From: JACVRN01 sp036403815
Lineage (GTDB): Bacteria; Acidobacteriota; Blastocatellia; Pyrinomonadales; Pyrinomonadaceae
Length of the DNA stretch: 64,000 bases
Reading direction: 5' to 3'
Assembly: GCA_036403815.1 (NCBI GenBank)
Contig: DASWQH010000066.1
Location: 10,997-74,996, forward strand
Shown here: piece by piece, positions 26,320 to 34,848 of the stretch
Numbering within the stretch: position 1 is the stretch's first letter
Layout: the number at the start of each line of letters is the position of its first letter
Program-made: the position numbers and the translations under genes
Notes under the pieces: generated by a model
The model's database searches: none
What the model was told of the DNA's origin: nothing
What the model saw: the letters and a program-made list of their open reading frames with translations, nothing else

Positions 26320-27630
26320 ATGCTATTTGACGAGGCGCTTCAGTATCTTCTGAGTCTGGGTCACGAGACGCTGGCTATAAAACTCGGTCTAGCCAACACA
26401 GAATCCCTCCTCGAAGCTTTAGGCAAACCTCAGAACGCTTTCAGGAAAGTTCAGATCGCGGGCACGAACGGCAAAGGCTCTACGGCTGTGATGCTCGACG
26501 CCATCTCGCGCGCAGCCGGGCTAGAAACAGCACTGTATACTTCTCCTCATCTGGTCTCCATCACCGAGCGTATGCGTTTTGGAGGCGAGGAAATTTCCAC
26601 GCATGATTTCGCAAGGCTTACTACAAAGGTTCGTGATGCCGCCATTCGTTTGAACGATGCTGGCGCGCTCCCCACTTTGCCGACCTTCTTTGAGCATCTG
26701 ACGGCCATCTTTCTGCTCGGCTGCACTGATGCCCGGACTGAGCTAGCAATTCTGGAGACGGGATTGGGCGGACGCCTTGACGCGACTACGGCTGCACAGG
26801 CAGAAGTTGTAGCCATCACGCCCGTTGCTATTGATCATCAGGAATATCTTGGCAGTACGCTCACAGAGATTGCCTCGGAAAAAGCGGCAATCATACGACC
26901 GGGCGTCCTGGCCGTGATTGCTCCGCAGGACACTGAAGTCCTTAAAGTTATTGAGGAGCGCTGTCAGGCGACAGGCGTCGCGGCTCACTTTGCAGGTCGC
27001 GGAATAGAAGTAAACGGCGCAACCGAGTCCGGCCACTTGAATGTTACTTTTGAAACAGAGGAAGACCGCTACGAAGATGTGACGCTTGGGCTTCGTGGCC
27101 GTCATCAAGCCGTGAATGCTGCGGTCGCAATTCGTCTTGCCGAAGCTTTGCGCTCGCGTGGATTCACTATTTCGCGCGCGGCAATCATAGAGGGCATTGA
27201 GCGCGCACGCCACGCAGGACGCCTTGAGCTTTGGGCAGGCACGCCCGCGATTCTCTTCGACGGCGCACATAACGGCGCGAGCGCCGTTGCCCTGAGTGAT
27301 TATCTGGCTGAGTTCGTTAAAGCGCCCATCACACTTCTGTTCGGCGCGATGCGCGACAAGGAGTTGACGAAGATGGCTGCCCTTCTCTTCCCTCAGGCGC
27401 AAAGCCTGATTCTGACCGGGATGAACAACCCGCGCGCGGCAAGCCCGGAGATGCTGCGGCCATTAGTCCCGCGCGACTTCGATTCCAAACGCGTCGCCCT
27501 GGCATCATCCACGGCTGATGCCGCACGCCTTGCGCTTGAAGTCACACCGCCCCACGGTCTCATCCTTGTCACCGGCTCGCTCTATCTGGTAGGGGAAATA
27601 CGCGAGCTTCTTTCAAAGGAAGAAGCTTGA
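26320..27630 (+). CDS. folC: Bifunctional folylpolyglutamate/dihydrofolate synthase
   Basis: ATP-dependent Mur-type ligase that adds glutamate to folates. 436 residues. Landmarks: P-loop AGTNGKGSTAVML (about 47-59), TSPHLVSITERMRF, ETGLGGRLDATTA, the TPVAIDHQEYLG segment, and the C-terminal domain with FDGAHNGAS and GSLYLVGE. ATG 26320 abuts hairpin H9 and has no Shine-Dalgarno. Confidence 0.96.
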   Translation: MLFDEALQYLLSLGHETLAIKLGLANTESLLEALGKPQNAFRKVQIAGTNGKGSTAVMLDAISRAAGLETALYTSPHLVSITERMRFGGEEISTHDFARLTTKVRDAAIRLNDAGALPTLPTFFEHLTAIFLLGCTDARTELAILETGLGGRLDATTAAQAEVVAITPVAIDHQEYLGSTLTEIASEKAAIIRPGVLAVIAPQDTEVLKVIEERCQATGVAAHFAGRGIEVNGATESGHLNVTFETEEDRYEDVTLGLRGRHQAVNAAVAIRLAEALRSRGFTISRAAIIEGIERARHAGRLELWAGTPAILFDGAHNGASAVALSDYLAEFVKAPITLLFGAMRDKELTKMAALLFPQAQSLILTGMNNPRAASPEMLRPLVPRDFDSKRVALASSTADAARLALEVTPPHGLILVTGSLYLVGEIRELLSKEEA

Positions 27631-27688
27631 GGTGTTGCCGTCTCGTGCGCGAAAATCATAAACTCTTCCGAGCCGGGGGAAAACTTTT

Positions 27689-28264
27689 ATGGCAGTAGAT
27701 GACAGGGAAGCGCCGGAGGTGCTGGCGAGCGAAGAGATTTACCACGGGCGCATCTTCGATGTCTCGGTCTATACCGTGCGCGAAAATGATCAGACCTATA
27801 AGCGAGAAGTCGTGCATCATCCGGGAGGGGCGGGCGTGGTCGCCGTCTTCGACGATGCGACGATTGCGCTGGTGTGCCAGTATCGTCACCCGACTTTGCG
27901 TTACCTGCTGGAGCTTCCCGCCGGAAAATTAGACTCGCCGGAACGTCCCGAAGAGTGCGCCGCGCGCGAGCTTGAAGAAGAGATAGGCGTGCGCGCAGGC
28001 CGCATGGAAAAGCTTGCAGAGTTCTTCACCACGCCCGGCTTCTGCGAAGAGAAGCTCTGGGTCTATCTCGCCACGGATTTAATTGAGACGGTGCAGAACC
28101 TTGAGGGCGACGAACAGCTTGAGATTGTGCGCGTCACATTCGAGCGCGCCTTCGAGATGATAGCGGACGGCGAGATTGAAGACGCCAAGACCATCATAGG
28201 CATCACTATGGCCGCAACACATCTAGGCATCCGAACACCGGGCACAGTTTATCCGGTAGTCTAA
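27689..28264 (+). CDS. Nudix hydrolase, ADP-ribose pyrophosphatase type
   Basis: Hydrolyses nucleoside diphosphate-linked substrates, probably ADP-ribose. 191 residues. A perfect Nudix box GX5EX7REUXEEXGU spans residues 79-101 (RELEEEIGV at its end). YRHPTLRYLLELPAGK upstream and FFTTPGFCEEKLWVYLA downstream are typical of the ADP-ribose branch. A weak GGGGG stretch precedes the ATG, and folC ends 58 bp upstream. Confidence 0.92.
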   Translation: MAVDDREAPEVLASEEIYHGRIFDVSVYTVRENDQTYKREVVHHPGGAGVVAVFDDATIALVCQYRHPTLRYLLELPAGKLDSPERPEECAARELEEEIGVRAGRMEKLAEFFTTPGFCEEKLWVYLATDLIETVQNLEGDEQLEIVRVTFERAFEMIADGEIEDAKTIIGITMAATHLGIRTPGTVYPVV

Positions 28265-28292
28265 AGTAAGGGCTTATAAGGTCAGACGAAGA

Positions 28293-28391
28293 GAAAGAGA
28301 TGAACCACGAAGTAACACGAAAACACAGGAATACTATTAGCGCCTGTTTCTGTTAGTGATGTTTCGTGCGGATTCGTGGTTCATCTCTTTC
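28293..28391. repeat. Heptad hairpin H10
   Basis: Outer arm of 19 bp perfect (GAAAGAGATGAACCACGAA) then imperfect words ACGAAGT, AACACGA, AAACACA. Lies between the Nudix gene and plsC. Confidence 0.88.
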
Positions 28392-28417
28392 AGCTAATTC
28401 TCAAGAGGTCGGGCTTT

Positions 28418-29311
28418 ATGATGGAGCGTGAGACGATTGCCGCGCAGAGCGTTGCCGGGGAGAAGGCTACGGAACCGGACGCCACAGCCTTTGAAAAAGC
28501 GATTTCGACTGAAGAGAGCTTTGCGGCAGAGACGGAAGCCCTGCGCACGGCTGACCCGCGCCCGCCGACGCTTCTCAATTATCTTCATTCTCTCGTAGCC
28601 ATTCCGCTCATCTATCTTTACACGATCATCATGGGAAGCATTTCGCTCATGCTCTCTCTTTATGATCCGGGCGGGAGGCGGCAGCACTGGTGCGCGCGAG
28701 TCTGGTGCAGGCTGATTGCGCGTACAGCAGGCGCACGCGTGCGCGTCCACGGCGCGGAGCATATCAAGCCAGATGCCTCTTACGTCTTTCTTTCAACGCA
28801 CCAGAGCTACATGGATATCCCTGCGATGCTCGGTTACCTGCCCGCGCAGCTTCGCATCGCGGCCAAGAAGATTCTCTTTCGCATTCCCTTCATGGGCTGG
28901 CATCTATGGCGCGCGGGGCACATTCCGATTGACCGCAGCTCTACACAAAACGCCGTCACGAGTATGCAGCGTGCGGCCACTTATTTACAGAACGGCATCT
29001 GCGCCTTCGTCTTCCCCGAAGGGACACGCTCGCGCGACGGATATCTTCATAATTTTAAGAAGGGCGGCTTCAAGCTAGCACTTCAGGCACAGGTTCCAAT
29101 CATTCCCATCACCATCATAGGCACCAGACGAATTCTGCCGCCCGACTCCATAATTTTCCGCCCCGGCACCATAGACATGTACGTTGACGAGCCTATCCCG
29201 ACCGCAGGATTGACCGACGACGACATAGACGCGCTCATGCGTCGCGTCCGAGCCGCGATGGCAAAACACATCAAGAGCAAGTCAGAAGGCAGAAGGCAGA
29301 ATGCGGAATGA
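28418..29311 (+). CDS. plsC: 1-acyl-sn-glycerol-3-phosphate acyltransferase (PlsC family)
   Basis: Acylates lysophosphatidic acid to phosphatidic acid in phospholipid synthesis; membrane-associated. About 297 residues. A charged N-terminal extension (about 45) precedes a hydrophobic segment (LVAIPLIYLYTIIMGSISLML). The HX4D motif HQSYMD is at about residue 128 and FPEGTRSRDG at about 199. The start at 28418 avoids the arm of H10 in which an upstream ATG lies; AGAGGT precedes it. The last residues (KSEGRRQNAE) and stop are encoded by hairpin H11. Confidence 0.92.
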   Translation: MMERETIAAQSVAGEKATEPDATAFEKAISTEESFAAETEALRTADPRPPTLLNYLHSLVAIPLIYLYTIIMGSISLMLSLYDPGGRRQHWCARVWCRLIARTAGARVRVHGAEHIKPDASYVFLSTHQSYMDIPAMLGYLPAQLRIAAKKILFRIPFMGWHLWRAGHIPIDRSSTQNAVTSMQRAATYLQNGICAFVFPEGTRSRDGYLHNFKKGGFKLALQAQVPIIPITIIGTRRILPPDSIIFRPGTIDMYVDEPIPTAGLTDDDIDALMRRVRAAMAKHIKSKSEGRRQNAE

Positions 29312-29364
29312 AAAGAAGGAACCCTCTTTAATTCTGCATTCTGCATTTTGCCTTCTGACTTGCT
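29276..29364. repeat. Heptad hairpin H11 (overlaps plsC 3' end)
   Basis: Words AGAAGGC, AGAAGGC, AGAATGC, GGAATGA, matched inverted to 29364. The plsC tail and stop lie in the left arm. Another run of related words (GCATTCT, GACTTCT) continues to about 29397. Confidence 0.92.
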
Positions 29365-29409
29365 TTTCGCATTCTGACTTCTGCATTGCCTTCTGCTACA
29401 CTCGTATTT

Positions 29410-30327
29410 GTGAGCACACCTGAAGAGATGACGACGCCTTTGAGTTCGATTCCGGCAGAGAGCTACAGCGCTGTTGCGGGGGTTGGAGCCGGTCTTCCCG
29501 CCGGGGTTGAGCCTGACCCGGACAATCCGCCGTGGAATGTAACGACTGCCGTGTTGACCTGGATTGGAAGCGTCGTGCTGCTTATTGGTGTAAGCGCGGT
29601 GAGCCTGGTCTTTATCGTGCTATATTTCTATTCGAGCAAAGGCAGCCTGAATCAGGAGCAACTGCGGCAACTGTTGACGACTGACAAGACCGCCATTCTT
29701 CTACAAGTGATTAGCGTCATTCCGGCTCATTTGCTGACGCTGGGGCTGGCCTGGGCTATTGTGACGAGCTTCGGCAAGCGCCCTTTCTGGCGCACGCTCG
29801 GCTGGAAATATAATCACTGGAGGGAGCCTGTGGTCTGGGTGCTTTTGGCCTTAGCGCTTCTATTGTTCGGCGGGCTGCTCACGAAATATTACGGCGGCGA
29901 GCCGACCGATATTGACCAGATTATCAACAGCTCCACTGCCTCACGCTTTGTGCTCGCTTTTCTGGCGACGGCGACCGCGCCGCTTGTCGAAGAGGTCATC
30001 TATCGCGGCATCCTTTATTCGGCGCTGCAAAGGGCGATTGGCGTAGCATGGGCTGTCGTCGGCGTGACCATTCTCTTCGCATCCGTACACTACTGGCAGT
30101 ACCAGAATAATATCAGCGTGCTTGCCGCCATAGGTGTTCTCAGCCTGACACTAACGCTCGTGCGCGCTTACACAAAAAGCCTGCTTCCCTGCTTCGTCAT
30201 TCATCTGGTTTTCAACGGGCTGCAATCTCTTCTCATCATCCTTCAACCTTACGTCACAAAACCTGAAGCCGTGCCGACACAGACCTCAGGCGTCGTCGTC
30301 CTGCTATCGCAACTCTTCGTCGCTTGA
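29410..30327 (+). CDS. CPBP-family intramembrane metalloprotease (1)
   Basis: A polytopic membrane protein of about 305 residues with the Rce1/CPBP motifs EEVIYRGIL (about residue 193), FASVHY and CFVIHLVFN, forming an intramembrane metalloprotease site. Such proteins process prenylated or peptide substrates or act in bacteriocin immunity; the role here is unknown. Start candidates are GTG 29410 and ATG 29428; neither has a strong Shine-Dalgarno, and a TTG at 29386 lies in the repeat. The oxidoreductase gene follows after 12 bp. Confidence 0.85.
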   Translation: MSTPEEMTTPLSSIPAESYSAVAGVGAGLPAGVEPDPDNPPWNVTTAVLTWIGSVVLLIGVSAVSLVFIVLYFYSSKGSLNQEQLRQLLTTDKTAILLQVISVIPAHLLTLGLAWAIVTSFGKRPFWRTLGWKYNHWREPVVWVLLALALLLFGGLLTKYYGGEPTDIDQIINSSTASRFVLAFLATATAPLVEEVIYRGILYSALQRAIGVAWAVVGVTILFASVHYWQYQNNISVLAAIGVLSLTLTLVRAYTKSLLPCFVIHLVFNGLQSLLIILQPYVTKPEAVPTQTSGVVVLLSQLFVA

Positions 30328-30339
30328 GGGCTGAGGCTT

Positions 30340-31842
30340 ATGGCTCACGAGGTGTTGGTCGTCGGAGGCGGCATCGGCGGGCTGACTGTAGCCGCTCTGC
30401 TGGCTGCGCGCGGCGTCAATGTCTGTCTTCTGGAGAAAGAGCCGCGCGGCGGCGGATGCGCCGTTTCATTCGAGCGCTTCGGCTACCAGTTTGAAGCGGG
30501 CGCATCTCTGTACGCTTCCTGGCAGCCGGGAGAGATACACGAGCGCGTCTTCTCTGAACTCCCTGTAGCTGCGCCTGAAGTACGCCCCGCGCAGCCCCCT
30601 TATGTGGTGCGCTTGCCCGACGGGACGGATGTTCCGCTCTCTGAAAACGATGAAGAGTTTGAGGAAACCCTGCGCCTGAAGTTTCCCGAATGCGCTCGGC
30701 AAGCCGTACGCTTTTATCGAGAGATACAGCCTTTGGGAGAAGCGCTCCAAAGGGTTGCGCGGCGCGTGCCGGACTTGCGCACGGCTTCTCTAGCCCGTCG
30801 CGCGCGTGCGGTCGCGCCGGAGGCTCGCGTTGCGGCTCGTGTGCTGCGCGCTATGCGCCACACGGCGGCGTTGCATCTGGTAGATGTATCGGAGCGCTTT
30901 CGTCGCTTCATAGACGTTCAACTGGAAATCTTCTCTCAGCGTTCGAGCGAGGAATGCGCCTATCTTTACGCGGCGGTCGCGCTCAGCTTACCGCGCCGAG
31001 GGATGTACGCTATACGCGGCGGAGCTTCGGGTCTGGCCGATGCGCTCACCGAAAGCATACGACAAAGCGGCGGGACATTGAGATTCAACGCGCCTGTGCT
31101 TCGCTTAGCATACGATGCTGCGGGGCGTGCGCGGGGCGTTGATCTTTTGAGCGGCGAGACGGTTGAAGCAACGCGCGCCGTTATCAGCAACCTGACCGCC
31201 TGGGATACCTACGGTAAACTCGTCGGCTCCGGTCACACGCCGGAGAGCGTCAGACGGCGAATCAAAAGCTTGCGCGGGTGGGGCGCGTACCTTCTCTATC
31301 TGGGTTTGGATGAAGCGGCGACTGCGAGCTTACCGGCAGATCACATACTGGCGCTCACGGACTGGCAGGAAGGCTCTGCTTACACGCCGGAAGAGACGCA
31401 GTTCATGTTCGGCGTTGCGCCCGATTGGGACAGGCGTGCGCCTGTAGGAAAGCGCGCCGTGACGGTCTCGACCTTCACGGAGGCCGAGCAGTGGTTCTCT
31501 TTTCATGAAGATGAAACGGAGCACGAAGCGCAGGATCAAATGATGCTCGAAAGATGGTGGGAGCGCATACATCGTTTGATGCCGGAGCTGGGCGCTAGCG
31601 TTGAGGTGATAGAGACGGCCACGCCGCGCTCCTTTTATGACTACACGCGCCGCAGGCTTGGAATGGTCGGAGGCGTAGGACAATCGCTGGATGTCTTCGG
31701 CATGAACTCTCTGACGCACCGCACTATGATTCCGAATCTGTACATGGTCGGCGACACAGTCTTTCCGGGTCAGGGTGTAGCAGGCGTCACACAATCCGCC
31801 CTCATCGTCGCCAACGAAATAGCCCCGCTTCGCTCGCGTTGA
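30340..31842 (+). CDS. Phytoene desaturase/carotenoid isomerase-like FAD oxidoreductase
   Basis: 500 residues, N-terminal Rossmann dinucleotide motif VVGGGIGGLTVAALLAARG and GGCAVSFERFGYQFEAGASL typical of CrtI/CrtISO amine-oxidase-like flavoproteins. The C-terminal MVGDTVFPGQGVAGVTQSAL is the family's FAD-binding end. Likely acts on a carotenoid or other isoprenoid; the substrate cannot be deduced. No other carotenoid gene is in the window. Starts 12 bp after the CPBP gene, so likely same transcript. The stop lies in the loop of a terminator. Confidence 0.88.
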   Translation: MAHEVLVVGGGIGGLTVAALLAARGVNVCLLEKEPRGGGCAVSFERFGYQFEAGASLYASWQPGEIHERVFSELPVAAPEVRPAQPPYVVRLPDGTDVPLSENDEEFEETLRLKFPECARQAVRFYREIQPLGEALQRVARRVPDLRTASLARRARAVAPEARVAARVLRAMRHTAALHLVDVSERFRRFIDVQLEIFSQRSSEECAYLYAAVALSLPRRGMYAIRGGASGLADALTESIRQSGGTLRFNAPVLRLAYDAAGRARGVDLLSGETVEATRAVISNLTAWDTYGKLVGSGHTPESVRRRIKSLRGWGAYLLYLGLDEAATASLPADHILALTDWQEGSAYTPEETQFMFGVAPDWDRRAPVGKRAVTVSTFTEAEQWFSFHEDETEHEAQDQMMLERWWERIHRLMPELGASVEVIETATPRSFYDYTRRRLGMVGGVGQSLDVFGMNSLTHRTMIPNLYMVGDTVFPGQGVAGVTQSALIVANEIAPLRSR

Positions 31843-31861
31843 CGAAGCGGGGCTGTTTTTA
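31821..31861 (+). terminator. Rho-independent terminator
   Basis: Perfect 12-bp stem AGCCCCGCTTCG / CGAAGCGGGGCT, followed by GTTTTTA. The TGA stop of the oxidoreductase is in the loop. Ends the rightward transcript from the 29-kb block. Confidence 0.93.
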
Positions 31862-31880
31862 TGTGGTTCGAAAGCTTCAG

Positions 31881-33059
31881 CTAACTTGGTCTTTCACTAT
31901 TAGTCATAGGCGCTTCCGTTCGTGTCGGTGCCGAATCGCGCACAGGCGCGGGCGGCGGCGGCGGCGGAGGCGTGTACGACGGTGCCGGAGGATTATAGGT
32001 CGGTTCCGGTCTGGGCTGAGAGACAGGGGCATTGTTGGTCGGACTGCTCGGCTCTCTCTCAGGCGGATTCGGATTCGACGGCGGAGGATTATCCGCGACC
32101 GTGCCGCCGCCATTGCCACCACCATCACCATTACCACCGCCATTTCCGCCACCGGTTGGCGGCGGTGGTGGCTGATTATTTACCGGAGGATTGTTGCCGC
32201 AGCAGTATCTGTAACCGAACGGATACGCGAAGCCGTAAGGGGAAGACCAGCCGCGCCCTGTGACGGGCAGGAACACGAAACAATTCCCGTCACGCACCCA
32301 GACGCCCCCGCTGAAACGACCATTACCGCGATAGCTGGGCGACCAGTCGGCGTTAAAGATGTCCATCGCTGCGTAGACAGAGCTGCTCGGCAGTCTCCTG
32401 TTGATAGAGGCCAGATATTCTGCGCGGTCACGACTCCAAAGCTCAAGCGAGTCCTTGACCCTCTTGTCTATCTTGGCGACCTCGGTCATGCTGCTTCTGC
32501 TGACTACAACCATCTTACCGCCCTTGATTACCTGCGCTGTTGCGCCGACGAGTGCGCGTCCCTTTCGCACCATTACTTCCGTCGCACCCGACTGTAAAAC
32601 ATTGAAGCGATAAAGGCCGTGCTTGACGATGACGGCGTAGGTCTGCGGTGTATCAACTCGCAGAGACAACTCTGTATCATCCATGCCTACAACTTCGATA
32701 ATGGCGCTTCCCCTGAGCAGCTTGATGCGCAGGTGGTCTAGCGAAGTGTCCGTCATTTCAAACTCTGAGTTTTCGGCAATGCGCATGTAAGAGCCGGGAT
32801 TAAGCAGCACTTCGACGCGCCCGCCCATGCCCGTTGTCACCACATCGCCGCTCTCAAGATTGTCTTGATCCATCAAGGTTTGATCGGTGCTTGTCCCCTG
32901 GCGCACAACCATTACATTGCCTGAGACGAAGTTAATCCCTCCCGCTTTCGCCGAGATTAAATATTTATCCCGCGTCTGCGCCTGCGTCGCCCCACCGACA
33001 GCAGCCAGACACACTAGGAGGGCAAGAAAGCTAAATATGGAGAGGTACATTCTTTTCAT
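31881..33059 (-). CDS. FecR-domain exported protein with Pro/Gly-rich tail
   Basis: Exported protein of about 392 residues: signal peptide (MKRMYLSIFSFLALLVCLA), FecR-like beta domain (about 50-130, with DNLESGDVVTTGMGGRVEVLLNPGSYMRI), a second domain ending WVRDGNCFVFLPVTGRGWSSPYGF, then a low-complexity tail rich in Gly, Pro and Asn. Probably periplasmic or surface-located, perhaps a cell-wall or polysaccharide-associated scaffold. The start is set at 33059 because AGGAG precedes it and the signal peptide then comes first; the frame extends to 33155. Confidence 0.82.
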   Translation of the reverse strand: MKRMYLSIFSFLALLVCLAAVGGATQAQTRDKYLISAKAGGINFVSGNVMVVRQGTSTDQTLMDQDNLESGDVVTTGMGGRVEVLLNPGSYMRIAENSEFEMTDTSLDHLRIKLLRGSAIIEVVGMDDTELSLRVDTPQTYAVIVKHGLYRFNVLQSGATEVMVRKGRALVGATAQVIKGGKMVVVSRSSMTEVAKIDKRVKDSLELWSRDRAEYLASINRRLPSSSVYAAMDIFNADWSPSYRGNGRFSGGVWVRDGNCFVFLPVTGRGWSSPYGFAYPFGYRYCCGNNPPVNNQPPPPPTGGGNGGGNGDGGGNGGGTVADNPPPSNPNPPEREPSSPTNNAPVSQPRPEPTYNPPAPSYTPPPPPPPAPVRDSAPTRTEAPMTNSERPS

Positions 33060-33217
33060 GGTAGAACTCCTGTTTTCGGAAGCCGTTTTTGTCTCAGGGA
33101 GAGATTGGATTGCTTGCTGTTCCGAATTGTATTCCCATACGCCACTTAGAGGCAAGAGAATTTCTCAAGCCCGCTCATGTCCCCCTTCCGGCTCATTCCC
33201 CTTTCAAAAACTTTTTC

Positions 33218-33258
33218 TTGACAGGCCAAATTGTATAGTGTATACCGACAACATACAA
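33218..33258 (+). promoter_or_regulatory. Promoter and operator of the GntR gene
   Basis: TTGACA (33218-33223), 17 nt, TATACC (33241-33246). A perfect palindrome GTATA-GTG-TATAC (33233-33245) overlaps the spacer and -10, and a wider TTGTAT...ATACAA pair spans 33231-33258. This is where an autoregulating GntR repressor would bind. Confidence 0.75.
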
Positions 33259-33281
33259 TTTGCTTTGGCCGTGTACATTAG

Positions 33282-33668
33282 ATGTTTATTGTCGTGGATG
33301 AAAATGACAGGCGTCCGATTTACCAGCAGGTGGCTGAAGGGATCAGGGCGCTGATTGCGAAGGGCGACCTGAAGGAGGGCGTGCAGCTTCCCCCTGTGCG
33401 ACAGTTAGCGTCCGATCTGGGCGTGAACCTAAATACGATTGCGACAGCTTACAGGGAACTTCAGGCGGAGGGCTTAATCAATGTCCGGCACGGGTCTGGA
33501 GCGGTGGTCGCCGAGCGTAGGGCGATTGAGAGAACGGAGGACGAGTTGCGCAGACCTTTGCGAACGGCTCTGACGCAGCTTGTGCTGGCCGGGCGTCCGC
33601 GCGCAGAGATTATGAACATGGTGGCGGACGAGCTGCGCGCTCTTCTTAAAGGAACGAAACGAGGCTGA
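33282..33668 (+). CDS. GntR-family repressor, YtrA subfamily
   Basis: 128 residues. N-terminal winged helix (about 10-75: PIYQQVAEGIRALIAKGDL, LPPVRQLASDLGVNLNTIATAYRELQAEGLI, RHGSGAVV) and a short C-terminal helix pair, as in the small YtrA subfamily that usually controls an adjacent membrane protein or transporter. The palindrome at 33233 is its probable operator. The membrane protein gene begins 6 bp after the stop, so the two form an operon. No clear Shine-Dalgarno. Confidence 0.9.
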   Translation: MFIVVDENDRRPIYQQVAEGIRALIAKGDLKEGVQLPPVRQLASDLGVNLNTIATAYRELQAEGLINVRHGSGAVVAERRAIERTEDELRRPLRTALTQLVLAGRPRAEIMNMVADELRALLKGTKRG

Positions 33669-33674
33669 ACCGTA

Positions 33675-34772
33675 ATGCTGGCGACAATCTTAATCTGGCT
33701 GCTGGTTGATGCGCTTCTGATGGCTAGCTTTTTCTGGATGCCCGTGATGCGCGGCGAGGATGCTTTCTTCGGCGTGCGGGTCAACGCAGACTTCTACAGA
33801 GGGGAAGGCCGCAGGCTGCTGCGTCGCTACTGGTTCTGGCTGTTGCTGCTTTTCATAGAGATAGAAGCGATTGGCATTATCGTTTCGCTCTACAGGGCGG
33901 AATTGCCGCTGGCGCGCATAGCCTCTTTCCCGCTCGTAGTGCTGCCCGCCGTCTCTCTCTACATACTCTTTTATCGTCAGGTGAAGCCGTTCGCCGCTTT
34001 GGATAAAGAGCAACGCTTTGCTTCCGCGCTCAAGCGGCGGCACCTAAGCGAGTACACGAACATCTACCTGGAAGCGGCGATTCTGTTTCTGACCGTCATG
34101 CCGTCGCTCTTTTTAATCTACTACTACCCGCAGCTTCCAGAAAAAATTCCTGTTCACTGGAACTGGCGCGGTCGGCCTGACGAGTGGGCGCGCAAGTCTT
34201 TCGGCTCGGTCTTCTATCTCTCTTTGACGCTCTGTTACCTGCAAGGGCTTTTCCTGCTGGTCAAGCACGGGCTGCTCACAGTCAAGATGACGCTCCCCGC
34301 CAGCGACAAGGCGGAAGAGTATTTGAGAGGCAAGGAAGAGTTTCTCAGCACGGTAATGAAGATGATGGATTGGGTCAGAGTCCTGGTGGCGTCGATGATG
34401 AGCGCCCTGCTGCTGAACATAGTCTTCAGCAGCGTAGAGCACCTGCGCTACCTGTCCGTGGTCGTCATCATAGCCGACTCTTTGAGCACGCTTCTGATTG
34501 TCGCAACCTGCGTCTATTTCATCATTCGTCTGGTCAGGATTGACGGCAGGCTGAAGCGAACGGTCGGGCGTGTTTACGTTCAACGCGAGCGCGACGCTGC
34601 ACACTGGTACGCGGGCGGCCTTTTTTACTACAACCCGGACGACCCGGCATTGTTCGTCGAGAAGATGGTCGGATTCGGCTACACCTTCAACATGGCGAAT
34701 CGCTGGGTCTACGTTTATCTGGCTTACATCTTATTGCCCCCAATCATCATGAGCTGGGGACTTACTAAGTGA
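33675..34772 (+). CDS. DUF1648-type polytopic membrane protein
   Basis: 365 residues, several hydrophobic spans. The segment LPEKIPVHWNWRGRPDEWARKS (about residues 153-174) is the DUF1648 hallmark, and the C-terminal HWYAGGLFYYNPDDPALFVEK matches the cytoplasmic segment of related proteins. Function unknown; the pair with a YtrA-type GntR repressor suggests a role in envelope stress or small-molecule response. The stop lies inside hairpin H12. Confidence 0.8.
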   Translation: MLATILIWLLVDALLMASFFWMPVMRGEDAFFGVRVNADFYRGEGRRLLRRYWFWLLLLFIEIEAIGIIVSLYRAELPLARIASFPLVVLPAVSLYILFYRQVKPFAALDKEQRFASALKRRHLSEYTNIYLEAAILFLTVMPSLFLIYYYPQLPEKIPVHWNWRGRPDEWARKSFGSVFYLSLTLCYLQGLFLLVKHGLLTVKMTLPASDKAEEYLRGKEEFLSTVMKMMDWVRVLVASMMSALLLNIVFSSVEHLRYLSVVVIIADSLSTLLIVATCVYFIIRLVRIDGRLKRTVGRVYVQRERDAAHWYAGGLFYYNPDDPALFVEKMVGFGYTFNMANRWVYVYLAYILLPPIIMSWGLTK

Positions 34773-34837
34773 GCAGTAAGCAGTAAGCAGTGAGCAGTAA
34801 AAGCTGTATAACTGCTCACTGCTTACTGCTCACTTTA
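34767..34837. repeat. Heptad hairpin H12
   Basis: Words GTGAGCA, GTAAGCA, GTAAGCA, GTGAGCA; right arm shorter by one word. Contains the stop of the DUF1648 gene. Confidence 0.92.
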
Positions 34838-34848
34838 TCGGAGAGATT

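Noticed and set aside
31839..32597. Plus-strand frame antisense to the FecR gene
   Set aside because: Arg-rich low-complexity product arising from the Gly/Pro-rich FecR tail read backwards.
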